This document shows, piece by piece, positions 23,348-32,395 of a stretch of DNA of 64,000 bases (positions are counted from its first letter, which is position 1; every line of letters starts with the position of its first letter). The position numbers were made by a program, and so were the translations under genes. This DNA comes from Glycomyces sp. NRRL B-16210 (lineage in GTDB: Bacteria > Actinomycetota > Actinomycetes > Mycobacteriales > Micromonosporaceae), in contig NZ_JOGR01000005.1 of assembly GCF_000719515.1 (NCBI RefSeq), positions 156,866 to 220,865 of the forward strand. The letters run 5' to 3'. The notes under the pieces were generated by a model. It was not told where the DNA came from. It did not search any database and saw nothing but the letters and a program-made list of their open reading frames with translations.

Positions 23348-25123
23348 TCACTCACCGCGCCACGCGTGCCAGAGCCCCGCGTAGATCCCCTCCGCCGCCA
23401 GCAACTCCTCGTGCGTCCCCGCCTCGGCGATCCGCCCGGCCTCCACGACCGCGATCCGATCGGCCGAGCTCGCCGCCTGCAACTGGTGCGCGATCGCGAT
23501 CACCGTCCGGCCCGCCAGCGCCGCACCGAGCGCCGCCTCCACGCGGCCCGCGCTCGCCGGGTCGATCCCCGCCGTGGCCTCGTCCAGGATCACGATGTCG
23601 GGGTCGGCGATCACCACGCGCGCCAGCGCGATCTGCTGGGCCTCGGCCGTCGTCAGCTTGCGGTGCTCGTCGCCGAGCATCGCGTCGAGCCCTTCAGCGA
23701 GGGCCCAACCGGCGTCCACGCGCCGCAGCGCCTCCATCAACCGGTCGTCCCCGGCCTCCGGGCGGGCTTGCGAGCTGTAGAACGGCAGCGCCAGGATCAG
23801 GTTGTCCCGCAAGGTCGCGGTGAACACGTAATGCTCCTGCGTCACCAGCACCACGTGCTTGCGCAGCTCCTCGACCCCGATGTCGCACACCGGGACCCCG
23901 CCGAGCGTCGCCGTCCCCGTCCGCGGCCGGTCGATGCCCGCCAGCAGCCGCGCGATCGTCGACTTCCCCGCCCCCGAGGGCCCGACCACCACCAGCCGTT
24001 CGCCCGGCACCGGCCGGAGGCTCAACCCGTGCAGCACGTCCGGCCCGTCGCCGTACCCGAACGTCACCGAGTCCAGCCGCAGGTCCGTGCCGTCCGGCAC
24101 CGCCTCGCGCGGCGACGGTTCGACCAGGTTCACGCCCTCAATCCGAGCCAGCGCCGCCGATCCCTGCTGGAACTCGTTGAGCTGCACCATGACCGTGTTC
24201 GTCGGATTCGCGATGCGCACGGCCACGGTGATCCCCGCGACCGCGGTGCCCAGGCTCAGCCCGCCCTCGTAGTACCAGAATCCCGCCGCCGCGACCACGA
24301 GCACCAGCTGCAACCGGTTGAGCCACAGCAGGAGCAGGAAGAACTCGATCTGGAGTTTCAGCACCCGCATGAACCGCCGGTACATCGTCTCCCCGCGCTC
24401 GTACCCGACCTCGCGCCGCTTCTGCTGGAGCGCGAGCGCCGCCACGGTCCGCGCGCCCGCGCCGGAGGCCGAGAGCGTCTCGGCCGCCTCGCTCATCGCG
24501 GCGCGCTGCGCCAGGAACGCCCCGCCCGCCCGGCGCAGGTACCGCCGCGCGGCCAGCAGCACCGGAGGCAGCGTGACCAGCGCGCACAGACCCAGCAGCG
24601 GATGGACCACCGTCAAAGCGACGTACAGCACCATTACTTCGATCAGGGCGGTCGCGACGGTGGGTCCGTTGTCGCGCAGCAGGTCCGCCACGACGTTGAC
24701 GTCCGCGGCCGTGCGCGTGCCGAGGTCCCCGCGCCCGGCCTGCTCGACCCGGTCGAGCGGCAGCCCGAGCACCCGGCCCACGACCCCTTCCCGCAGCCGC
24801 GCCGCGGCCCGCTCCCCGAACCGGTAGCCCGCGCGCCGCCCCAGGCGGCTGAGCACGAACTGCACCGCCACGCAGGCGACGATGAGCCCGCACACCAGGT
24901 TGATGCGCGGGAGGTCCCAGCCCGCGCCGATCCCGTCGACCACCCGGCCCAGCAGGATCGGCACCGAGACGCTGAAGGCGGCCGCGAGCGTGTACAGCAC
25001 CAGTACTTGCACGGCCCGGCCCTTGTCGGCCGCGAGCAGCCGCGCGAACGCGCGCCGCACCTCGGCCGGGCTCGCGACCGGCAGCCGCGAGTCGGTCGCC
25101 GCGCCGTGTTCCGTGACGCTCAT
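23348..25123 (-). CDS. ABC exporter half 1, ATPase with intact Walker motifs
   Basis: Predicted 591-residue membrane-ATPase fusion. About six transmembrane helices cover residues 35-305. In the nucleotide-binding domain, Walker A is GPSGAGKST (381-389), Walker B VILDE (511-515) and the H-loop His is at 546. The ABC signature, however, is LTTAEAQQ (490-497) where LSGGQ is normal. With the neighbour, it can form one good composite ATP site: its own Walker motifs plus the partner's LSGGQ. It overlaps the partner gene by 4 bases, so the two subunits are made together. Likely exports a peptide, lipid or drug; direction is inferred from the fused domain order. Confidence 0.9.
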   Translation of the reverse strand: MSVTEHGAATDSRLPVASPAEVRRAFARLLAADKGRAVQVLVLYTLAAAFSVSVPILLGRVVDGIGAGWDLPRINLVCGLIVACVAVQFVLSRLGRRAGYRFGERAAARLREGVVGRVLGLPLDRVEQAGRGDLGTRTAADVNVVADLLRDNGPTVATALIEVMVLYVALTVVHPLLGLCALVTLPPVLLAARRYLRRAGGAFLAQRAAMSEAAETLSASGAGARTVAALALQQKRREVGYERGETMYRRFMRVLKLQIEFFLLLLWLNRLQLVLVVAAAGFWYYEGGLSLGTAVAGITVAVRIANPTNTVMVQLNEFQQGSAALARIEGVNLVEPSPREAVPDGTDLRLDSVTFGYGDGPDVLHGLSLRPVPGERLVVVGPSGAGKSTIARLLAGIDRPRTGTATLGGVPVCDIGVEELRKHVVLVTQEHYVFTATLRDNLILALPFYSSQARPEAGDDRLMEALRRVDAGWALAEGLDAMLGDEHRKLTTAEAQQIALARVVIADPDIVILDEATAGIDPASAGRVEAALGAALAGRTVIAIAHQLQAASSADRIAVVEAGRIAEAGTHEELLAAEGIYAGLWHAWRGE

Positions 25124-26778
25124 GCGTCCTCCTCATGCGACGTCAGGGCCCGGTACGAGGGGTCCCGCGACAGTTCGGCGTGCGATCCGACCGCGTGCAC
25201 CTTGCCTTCGACCATCCACACCACGAGGTCGGCCCGGGCCAGCCACAGCGGTGAGGCCGTGACGACCAGCGTCGAGGTGAGCGCCCTCGCCTCGGCGACG
25301 CGTTCGGCGATGATCGACTCGGTGTGCGAGTCCACCGCCGAGGTCGGCTCGACCGCGAGCAGCGTCTCCGGTGCGGCCGCGAGCGCCCGGGCCAGGCGCA
25401 GTCGCTGGCGCTGCCCGCCCGAGAGGTTCCGCCCGCCCTCGGCGACCTGCGCCTCGAGCGTGCCGCCGAGTCCGGTGTGCACGTCCGCGGCGCAGGCGGT
25501 CGCGATCGCGTTCATCGCCGCTTCCGGTGGGACGCCGAGCGTCTCGCCGAGCGTGTCGGCGAAGAGGTAGTCCTCGTCGGTCAGCAGCATGATCCGCTCG
25601 CGCACCTCCTCGAGCGCGTACTCGTCCAGCGCCTTCGCGCCCCACATCGCCTCGGAGTCGCGGTAGCGGGCCAAGCGTTCGCACGCGGCCTGCGCCGGTC
25701 CGGTCTCGGCGGTGACCACGACGGTGAGCCCGCCGGCGGGCACGACGAGCCCCGAGTCGGGGTCGCGCAGTTCGCCGCCGGCGCCGCGCACCGTCCCGCG
25801 GTCCTCGACGTCGGTGCCCACGGCCAGGAACCGCGTGATGCGCCCGGCCGCGACCCAGGCGGTGACCAGGAAGTTCGCGAAGCCGATGAAGTTGCCGGAG
25901 ACGGCGATGAACACCGTGGCGAAGCTGAACGCCGAGGCGAGGCCGCCGATGGTGATCGCGCCGGTGGCGGCGAGGACCGCGCCGGTCCAGGTGATCGCGG
26001 CGACGAACACGATCGGCATCGAGTGGCGCAGCGCGTGGATCCACGAACTCGAGTTCGCCACCCGGTATCCGGTGTCCCGCAGCGCGGCCGACTGCTCGCG
26101 GTACCGCTCGGCGAACAGGAGGTCGCCGCCGATGCCGCGCAGCACGCGCAGTCCGCCGACGATGTCGGCGGCGTGCGCGGTGAGGTCGCCGATCATCTCC
26201 CGGTAGTCGGACTGGCGGCGCTGGAAGCGCCCCAGCAGCGGCCCGGTGATGAGCGCGGTGACCGCGCTCCCGGCGAGGATCACGACGCCGAGCAGCGGGT
26301 GGATGTGCCACACCAGCGTGGTGCCGATGGTGAACATGGCGAAGTTGTTGCAGAAGAACCCGAGGTCGGAGACCGAGCGCGCGGCCCGGCGGGCGTCCTC
26401 GCTGGGCAGGTTCACCAGCTCGCCGCCCGAGACGCGCCCGCGCACGCCGGTCCCGGCCGCGTTGAGGTGGTCGGTGAGGCGCTGGACGATCGCGCGCTGG
26501 TTGGCGGCCTCGGCGCCGATGAAGCGGCGGAAGCCCATCGACCAGAAGAACGGCTGGGCGGTCACGGCCGCGAGCATGAGCGCGAGCCAGAACAGCAGGG
26601 CCGACGCGTCGCGGGCGATGAAGCCCTCGTCGACGATCCGGCCGACCATCCACAGCTGCGTCATCGAGGTCGCGCCCGCCGCGAGGTAGAACAGCGCGCC
26701 GACGGCGAGGCGGCGCGCATGGGGCCGCGCGAGGTCGAGCAGCAGGCGCGACGCCGTCGGCGGGGGAGCGGGAGGCAT
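25120..26778 (-). CDS. ABC exporter half 2, degenerate ATPase
   Basis: Predicted 552-residue partner. About six membrane helices cover residues 25-315. The signature is canonical (LSGGQ, 452-456), but Walker A is replaced by TAETGPAQA (356-364) with no Lys, Walker B is LLAVE (473-477) with Val where Asp is expected, and the H-loop reads VTASP (506-510) with Ala for His. It can offer its signature to the partner but should not bind or hydrolyse ATP itself. The ATG at 26778 is chosen because the first membrane helix follows and a TAAGCT box lies 8 bases upstream; longer frames have no family match. Confidence 0.88.
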   Translation of the reverse strand: MPPAPPPTASRLLLDLARPHARRLAVGALFYLAAGATSMTQLWMVGRIVDEGFIARDASALLFWLALMLAAVTAQPFFWSMGFRRFIGAEAANQRAIVQRLTDHLNAAGTGVRGRVSGGELVNLPSEDARRAARSVSDLGFFCNNFAMFTIGTTLVWHIHPLLGVVILAGSAVTALITGPLLGRFQRRQSDYREMIGDLTAHAADIVGGLRVLRGIGGDLLFAERYREQSAALRDTGYRVANSSSWIHALRHSMPIVFVAAITWTGAVLAATGAITIGGLASAFSFATVFIAVSGNFIGFANFLVTAWVAAGRITRFLAVGTDVEDRGTVRGAGGELRDPDSGLVVPAGGLTVVVTAETGPAQAACERLARYRDSEAMWGAKALDEYALEEVRERIMLLTDEDYLFADTLGETLGVPPEAAMNAIATACAADVHTGLGGTLEAQVAEGGRNLSGGQRQRLRLARALAAAPETLLAVEPTSAVDSHTESIIAERVAEARALTSTLVVTASPLWLARADLVVWMVEGKVHAVGSHAELSRDPSYRALTSHEEDA

Positions 26779-26937
26779 GGGACCGAAGCTTACCTGCCGA
26801 CCGGTATCTGCGGCTCCTGCGAATCGGGCAGTGGGCCCGCTGCGCACCAATCCGCGCGAAACCCGTTTGGGCGGGCCCGGAACGGGCATCCACGATGTCC
26901 AACGTCGACAGAAACGATGTTGTGGAAGGAGCGGTCA

Positions 26938-27234
26938 ATGCCTTACGCCGGCACACGAAGCAATCCGGTGCTGCACATCATCGCGGCGGTGTTCGGGCTC
27001 ATCGCCCTGATCATCCTGCTGCACCTCGCGTTCGTCCTACTGGAGGCCAACCCCGGCAATCCTCTGGTGAACTTCATCGGCGACCTCGCCAACTGGTTCT
27101 CCTGGTTGTTCCGCGACATGTTCACCGTCGAGGACGACAAGGCCAGGGCCGTGGCCAACTACGGCCTCGCGGCCCTCGTCTACCTCGCCATCGGCGGGAT
27201 CATCACGGGAGCGGGACGCCGTTTCCGCAGGTAA
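26938..27234 (+). CDS. small two-helix membrane protein
   Basis: Predicted 98-residue protein with two hydrophobic helices: IIAAVFGLIALIILLHLAFV at about residues 14-33 and YGLAALVYLAIGGIITGAG at about 75-93, with charged EDDKAR between. The basic end GRRFRR suggests a cytosolic C-terminus. AAGGAG lies 7 bases before the ATG. No catalytic motif is seen. It is divergent from the ABC exporter and convergent with kce; no functional link can be read. Confidence 0.75.
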   Translation: MPYAGTRSNPVLHIIAAVFGLIALIILLHLAFVLLEANPGNPLVNFIGDLANWFSWLFRDMFTVEDDKARAVANYGLAALVYLAIGGIITGAGRRFRR

Positions 27235-27246
27235 GACCCGCTGCAA

Positions 27247-27291
27247 GCACGAGAGGGGCCCGGACGCTCGGCGTCCGGGCCCCTCTCGTGC
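27247..27291. terminator. strong bidirectional hairpin
   Basis: A perfect 21-bp stem (27247-27267 and 27271-27291) with a 3-base TCG loop sits between the convergent small membrane-protein gene and kce. It lacks a T run but is the most stable simple hairpin seen outside the repeat array. Confidence 0.8.
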
Positions 27292-27294
27292 CGA

Positions 27295-28134
27295 TCAGTC
27301 GGCGTCGCGCATCCGCAGCAGCTTCCTCGCCTCCACAGTGGATATGACCGGCCGCTCCGCCAGCGACGCCGCGTAGGCCGCCCGCGCCACGAGCTGGTCG
27401 TTCCCGGTGACCGGCTGCCGGCGCGCGAACGAGACGGTGTCCTCCATGCCCACCCGCAGGTGCCCGCCGTGGGCGAGCGAGGCGAACATGACCGGCAGAC
27501 TCGTCTTCCCGATCCCGGTGGCGGAGAACGTGGTCCCCTCCGGCAGGTACCGGCGCACGGCCTCGGCGAACGCGGTCACGGTTGACGCGTCCCCGGCCGC
27601 CCCGCCCGGCACCCCCAGCACGAAGTCCACGTGCACGTGCTCGCCGAACGGCAGCCCGTGCCGTTCGAGCAGCCGCTCCAGGGCCGCCACGTGCCCGAGG
27701 TCGAACAGCTCGTATTCGGGCACCACCGCCCGCTCCAGCATCCGCTCGTGCAGCTCCACGATGAAGTCCCAGCGGTTCATGAACACGTCGCCGCCGAAGT
27801 TCACCGTGCCCATCGTGCACGAGGCCATGTCCGGTTCGGCGTCGAGCACGGCCAGGCGCGCCGCCTCCTCGTCGCGCACCGACCCGCCCGTCGACAACTG
27901 CACGATGAGGTCGGTCGTGTCGCGCAGGGCCGCGACCGCGTCGCGCAGCCGCACCGGGTCCAGGGTCGGGCGCGCCGCGTCGTCGCGCAGGTGCACGTGG
28001 ATGATCGACGCCCCGGCCCGCTCGCAGTGCACGGCCGTGTCGACCAGTTCGTCCAGCGTCACCGGCAGGGCCGGGACCTCGGCCTTGTCGACCTCGGCCC
28101 CCGTGGGGGCCACCGTGATCAGGGTTCCCGTCAT
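27295..28134 (-). CDS. kce: 3-keto-5-aminohexanoate cleavage enzyme (BKACE)
   Basis: Cleaves 5-amino-3-oxohexanoate together with acetyl-CoA into 3-aminobutyryl-CoA and acetoacetate in lysine fermentation. The 279-residue TIM-barrel protein has HVHLRDD near residue 46, a Zn-binding HxH in GEHVHVDF near 177, and EDTVSFARRQPVTGN near 236 that helps bind substrate. It is translated with kamA through a 4-base overlap (28131-28134). BKACE members vary in keto-acid specificity, but full pathway context makes Kce the best call. Confidence 0.9.
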   Translation of the reverse strand: MTGTLITVAPTGAEVDKAEVPALPVTLDELVDTAVHCERAGASIIHVHLRDDAARPTLDPVRLRDAVAALRDTTDLIVQLSTGGSVRDEEAARLAVLDAEPDMASCTMGTVNFGGDVFMNRWDFIVELHERMLERAVVPEYELFDLGHVAALERLLERHGLPFGEHVHVDFVLGVPGGAAGDASTVTAFAEAVRRYLPEGTTFSATGIGKTSLPVMFASLAHGGHLRVGMEDTVSFARRQPVTGNDQLVARAAYAASLAERPVISTVEARKLLRMRDAD

Positions 28135-29609
28135 AAGACCTCCGCAGCGTCGTGTTGGGCGGCGGCGGCCCGTCGCGAGACCGCCGCGGCCGCGTTCCCG
28201 GCCTCCCGGACGGGCCCGGGCGGGTGCATGTTCCCCCACCACTGCTGCCCCGCCTTGGAGAGCGTGTCGATCGGGTCGTAGAACGGGTACCGCCGCGTCA
28301 GCGCGTCGGCGTCGTCGGCCTCGATCGAGGTCCGGTAGTTCTTCGTCCAGTACGAGATGCCCAGCTCGCGGTCGTACTCCGACAGCTGGTGGACCCAGCG
28401 CTTGCCGACCATCGGCACGTCGCAGATGATCCGCGGCGTCGCGTACCCCGGCAGGTAGCCCATGATCGCCGTCTGGAGGTCCTGCGCCTGCGCCACCGAG
28501 GTCCGCCAGTGCTCGGCGTTGGGGATCATGTCGCACATGTAGAAGTAGTACGGCAGGATGTTCGCCTCGCCCTGCATCGCGAAGCACAGGTCGAGCAGGT
28601 CGGCCTGGGTGTCGTTGATGCCGCGCATGAGCACGCCCTGGTTGCGCACGTCCCGCACGCCCGCGTCGAGCATCGCCGCCGCCGCCTTCGCCACGCCCGG
28701 CGTCACCGAGTTGACGTGGTTGATGTGCGTGTGGATCGCCAGGTTCACGCCCCGGTCGGCCGCGGTCTTGGCGATGCGGCCCATGCCGTCGACGATCTCG
28801 GGCTGGAGCCAGTGCTGCGGCAGCCCCATGAGCGCCTTGGTCGCCAGGCGGATGTCGCGGATCGTCTCGACTTCGAGCAGCCGCTCCAGGAACCGCTCCA
28901 ACTGGCGCCACGGCAGGTTCGCGACGTCGCCGCCGGAGACGACCACGTCCCGCACTCCCGGGTGCGCCTCCAGGTACTCCAGGATCGCCGTCTGGCGGTC
29001 CACCGGCTTGAGCGCGAGCCGCCGCTTGTCCACTGTGGGCGTCGAGTTGCCGACCAGGTCCATCCTCGTGCAGTGCCCGCAGTACTGCGGGCACGTGGAC
29101 AGCAGCTCGGCGAGCACCTTCGTCGGATACCGGTGGGTCAGCCCCTCGGCGGCCCACATGTCGTGCTCGTGCAGCGAATCGCGGCCCGAGAACGGATGCG
29201 AGGGCCAGTCCGTGCGCCGGTCCGAGGCCACCGGGAGCATGTACCGGCGTATCGGATCGGCCAGGAACGCCTCGGTCCACGAACCCGCCCCGGTCGCCTC
29301 GATCCGAGGGACCATCGTGTTGAGCATCTGCGGCGGCAGCAGCATCGACATCGTCGCCGAATCCGCCATGTCCGCGGCCAGGTCCTCGAAGAACGCCTCG
29401 CCGAGCCGGTCGCCGACCACCTCCCGCAACTGCTTGACGTTCTTGACGCAGTGCGCCCGCTGCCACTGGGCCGAAACCCAGTCCTCGGCGGTCACGGCAC
29501 CCCAGCCGGGGAACCGCGTCCAGTCCGGTTCGACGAGTTCGCGCCGCCGGTACTGGTAGGGCTGCTCGATCAGTCTGGGTTCATTCGCACCGAACGGTCG
29601 ATCCGACAC
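28131..29609 (-). CDS. kamA: lysine 2,3-aminomutase (radical SAM)
   Basis: Converts L-lysine to L-beta-lysine using PLP and S-adenosylmethionine at a [4Fe-4S] cluster. The 492-residue protein has the radical-SAM Cys at 173, 177 and 180 (STCPQYCGHCTRMD). The usual CSMYCRHCTRRR of anaerobe KamA is clearly altered, so this is a divergent branch. The GTG at 29609 has GGAGG 9 bases upstream. First gene of the leftward kamA-kce operon, divergent from kdd-kamD-kamE-kal; context fixes the role. A second KamA-family gene is at 61353-62645. Confidence 0.88.
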   Translation of the reverse strand: MSDRPFGANEPRLIEQPYQYRRRELVEPDWTRFPGWGAVTAEDWVSAQWQRAHCVKNVKQLREVVGDRLGEAFFEDLAADMADSATMSMLLPPQMLNTMVPRIEATGAGSWTEAFLADPIRRYMLPVASDRRTDWPSHPFSGRDSLHEHDMWAAEGLTHRYPTKVLAELLSTCPQYCGHCTRMDLVGNSTPTVDKRRLALKPVDRQTAILEYLEAHPGVRDVVVSGGDVANLPWRQLERFLERLLEVETIRDIRLATKALMGLPQHWLQPEIVDGMGRIAKTAADRGVNLAIHTHINHVNSVTPGVAKAAAAMLDAGVRDVRNQGVLMRGINDTQADLLDLCFAMQGEANILPYYFYMCDMIPNAEHWRTSVAQAQDLQTAIMGYLPGYATPRIICDVPMVGKRWVHQLSEYDRELGISYWTKNYRTSIEADDADALTRRYPFYDPIDTLSKAGQQWWGNMHPPGPVREAGNAAAAVSRRAAAAQHDAAEVL

Positions 29610-29671
29610 CTTCGCACCTCCATGCCCGGGATGTTCGCCCGGAGAAACCTCGCAGACGGAGGATAGCCGCC

Positions 29672-29700
29672 TTGTGACGAGGATAACCTTCCGTTACTGT
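29672..29700 (+). promoter_or_regulatory. promoter for the kdd operon
   Basis: TTGTGA (29672-29677) and TACTGT (29695-29700) are separated by 17 bases and point to kdd, 63 bases downstream. A GTAAC-N6-TTAAC pair follows inside the leader, a partial match to a GlnR box; nitrogen control is only a possibility. Confidence 0.55.
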
Positions 29701-29762
29701 TGTGCGCTAGGTCCCGCATATTGAGACTCCGTAACATCCCTTTAACTGGAAGGGCGGCAACG

Positions 29763-30803
29763 ATGTCGACAGCCTCACCGGTCGGTTCGCACCGAGTCGT
29801 CAGCCCCGCCGGAGCGCTGCCACAAGCGGCCGACCGGCTGGACCCGCACCCCGAGATCGCCGAGGACGAAGTCCGGATCGGCGTCGAGCGCCTCAACCTC
29901 GACGCCGCCTCCTTCCGGCAACTGCGCACCTCCCACGGCGGCGACGGCGACGCCGTCCGCGCCGCGGTCCTCGACATCATCGAGCGGCGCGGCAAGATGC
30001 ACAACCCCGTCACCGGCTCCGGCGGGATGCTCATCGGCACCGTCGAAGCCGTCGGCCCCCGCTCCCCGCTCGGCCTCAAAACCGGCCAGAAGGTCGCCAC
30101 CCTCGTCTCGCTCACCCTCACCCCCTTGCGCATCACCGACGGCCTCGCCCGCTGGGACGGCCGCACCGAACAGGTCCCCGCCGCCGGACACGCCATCCTC
30201 TTCGGACGGTCCATCGCCGCGGTCCTCCCTGAAGACCTCCCCGAACACCTCGCGCTCGCCGTCCTCGACGTCTGCGGCGCGCCCGCCCTCGTCAGACGCG
30301 TCGTCGCCCGCCGCGCCCACGGCACGGTCGCCGTCCTCGGCGCCGCCGGCAAATCCGGCTCCCTCGCCCTCGCCGCCGCACGCGACGCCGGAGCCGCCAC
30401 CGTCCTCGCCGTCGTCCGCGACCAGATCGAAGCCGCCCAACTGCGCGGCACCGGCCTCGCCGACCGCATCGCCGTCGCCGACGCCACCGACCCCCTCGGC
30501 CTCGCCCAGGCCGTCACCGCCGAACTCGGAGGCGGCGCCGACGTCACCGTCGTCTGCGTCGACGTCCCCGGCTGCGAACACGGCGCCGTCCTCGCCACTA
30601 ACACCGGCGGCACCGTCGTCTTCTTCTCCATGGCAACCTCCTTCCCCGCCGCCGCCCTCGGAGCCGAAGGCCTCGCCGCCGACGTCGAGATGCTCATCGG
30701 CAACGGCTACGTCCCCGGCCACGCCGACTACGCCCTCCACCTCGTGCGCGAGAACCCCCACCTCAAAGACCTCTTCACCGCCCGAGTCGGGGAGGCACGA
30801 TGA
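29763..30803 (+). CDS. kdd: L-erythro-3,5-diaminohexanoate dehydrogenase
   Basis: Oxidatively deaminates 3,5-diaminohexanoate to 5-amino-3-oxohexanoate with NAD(P)+. The 346-residue protein has a zinc-independent alcohol-dehydrogenase-like fold with the nucleotide loop VLGAAGKSGSLALA near residue 194 and the Kdd-like KMHNPVTGSGGMLIG near residue 78. It starts the rightward operon and overlaps kamD by 4 bases. Neighbouring kamDE, kal and kce fix the role. Confidence 0.92.
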   Translation: MSTASPVGSHRVVSPAGALPQAADRLDPHPEIAEDEVRIGVERLNLDAASFRQLRTSHGGDGDAVRAAVLDIIERRGKMHNPVTGSGGMLIGTVEAVGPRSPLGLKTGQKVATLVSLTLTPLRITDGLARWDGRTEQVPAAGHAILFGRSIAAVLPEDLPEHLALAVLDVCGAPALVRRVVARRAHGTVAVLGAAGKSGSLALAAARDAGAATVLAVVRDQIEAAQLRGTGLADRIAVADATDPLGLAQAVTAELGGGADVTVVCVDVPGCEHGAVLATNTGGTVVFFSMATSFPAAALGAEGLAADVEMLIGNGYVPGHADYALHLVRENPHLKDLFTARVGEAR

Positions 30804-32395
30804 CCGCGAAGCCGCTCCTGCCGCTCGACCCCGCCCTCGTGAACGAGGCCCGCGCCCTCGCCGCCCGCGCGGCCCAACCCGTCGTGGACCTCGCCCGCAC
30901 CCACACCACCGTCTCGGTCGAACGCGCCATGCTCCGCATCGCCGGACTCACCGGCGCCGACCCCGACGGCATCCCCTGGGTCAACCGCCTCGCCGACGCC
31001 GTCGCCGGCCAGGTCGGCATCGAACACGGCATCGCCCTCCCCGTCTTCCACGCCCTCAAGGACTTCCCCGACCTCACCCGCCTCGCCCACGCCGCCGCCG
31101 CAGGCGCCGCCCGCTTCACCCTCCCCACCGACAACGCCGCAGACGAAGCCCGCGAACGCGCCACCGCCGCCGTCACCACCGGCTTCGACCGCATCGACCG
31201 CTCCCGGCGCCGCCGCGACGCCCTCGTCACCGAGGTCGGCGACCCGCCCCAACGCCCCTGGATCTACCTCATCGTCGCCACCGGCGACATCTACGAGGAC
31301 ATCCCCCAAGCCCAGGCCGCCGCCAAGGCCGGGGCCGACGTCATCGCCGTCATCCGCTCCACCGGCCAGTCCCTCCTCGACTACGTCCCCGAAGGCGCCA
31401 CCCGCGAAGGCTTCGCCGGCACCTACGCCACCGGGGAGAACTTCCGGCTCATGCGCGCCGCCCTCGACGAGACCTCCCGCGAGGTCGGCCGCTACATCCG
31501 CCTCACCAACTACGCCTCCGGGCTCTGCATGCCCGAGATCGCGGCGCTGGCGGGGATGCACCGGCTCGACATGATGCTCAACGACTGCATGTACGGCATC
31601 CTCTTCCGCGACATCAACCCGATCCGCACCTTCGTTGACCAGCGCTTCAGTCGCCAGGTCCACGCCCGCGCCGGGATCATCATCAACACCGGCGAGGACA
31701 ACTACCTCACCACCGCCGACGCGGTCGAGGCCGCCCACACCGTCACCGTCTCCCAGCTCCTCAACGAGCGCTTCGCCCACGAGGCGGGCCTGCCCGACCC
31801 GCTCCTGGGGCTCGGCCACGCCTTCGAGATCAACCCCGAAGTGCCCGAGTCGTTCCGGCTCGAACTCGCCCACGCGCTCCTGGCCCGCCAGCTCTTCCCG
31901 GACGCACCGCTGAAATGGATGCCGCCGACCAAGCACATGACCGGCGACGTCTTCCGCGGGAACCTCCTCGACGGGTTCTTCAACCTCGCCGGGGTCATGA
32001 CCGGGCAGTCGATCCTGCTGGTGGGCATGATGACCGAAGCGGTCGTCACCCCCTGGATCTCCGACCGCGACATCGCCCTCCAGAACGTGCGCTACGTGCT
32101 CTCCTCCTGCGCCGGGCTCGCCGAGGACTTCCACCCGCCCGCAGACGGCTTCATCGCCAAGCGCGCCAACGAAGTCCTCGGCGAGGCCGTGGACCTCCTC
32201 GGCCGCATCGTGGACGACGGCCTGCTCAACGCCATCGCCGACGGCACCTTCGGCATCATGAAGCGCCCCGCCGACGGCGGCCGCGGCCTGGAGGGCGTCG
32301 CGAAGCGCGCCGAGGACTACTGGAACCCGGCCTCGGAAATCCTCGATGCGGACCAGACTCCGATCTTCGAACGACGCGGAGGCGAGGACCGATGA
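30800..32395 (+). CDS. kamD: lysine 5,6-aminomutase alpha subunit
   Basis: Adenosylcobalamin- and PLP-dependent mutase that moves the terminal amino group of beta-lysine to carbon 5, giving 3,5-diaminohexanoate. The 531-residue TIM-barrel subunit has VATGDIYEDIPQAQAAAKAG near residue 162 and ASGLCMPEIAALAGMHRLD near 238 in the expected order for KamD. It needs KamE for B12 binding, encoded directly after with a 4-base overlap. Length is close to that of clostridial KamD. Confidence 0.93.
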   Translation: MTAKPLLPLDPALVNEARALAARAAQPVVDLARTHTTVSVERAMLRIAGLTGADPDGIPWVNRLADAVAGQVGIEHGIALPVFHALKDFPDLTRLAHAAAAGAARFTLPTDNAADEARERATAAVTTGFDRIDRSRRRRDALVTEVGDPPQRPWIYLIVATGDIYEDIPQAQAAAKAGADVIAVIRSTGQSLLDYVPEGATREGFAGTYATGENFRLMRAALDETSREVGRYIRLTNYASGLCMPEIAALAGMHRLDMMLNDCMYGILFRDINPIRTFVDQRFSRQVHARAGIIINTGEDNYLTTADAVEAAHTVTVSQLLNERFAHEAGLPDPLLGLGHAFEINPEVPESFRLELAHALLARQLFPDAPLKWMPPTKHMTGDVFRGNLLDGFFNLAGVMTGQSILLVGMMTEAVVTPWISDRDIALQNVRYVLSSCAGLAEDFHPPADGFIAKRANEVLGEAVDLLGRIVDDGLLNAIADGTFGIMKRPADGGRGLEGVAKRAEDYWNPASEILDADQTPIFERRGGEDR

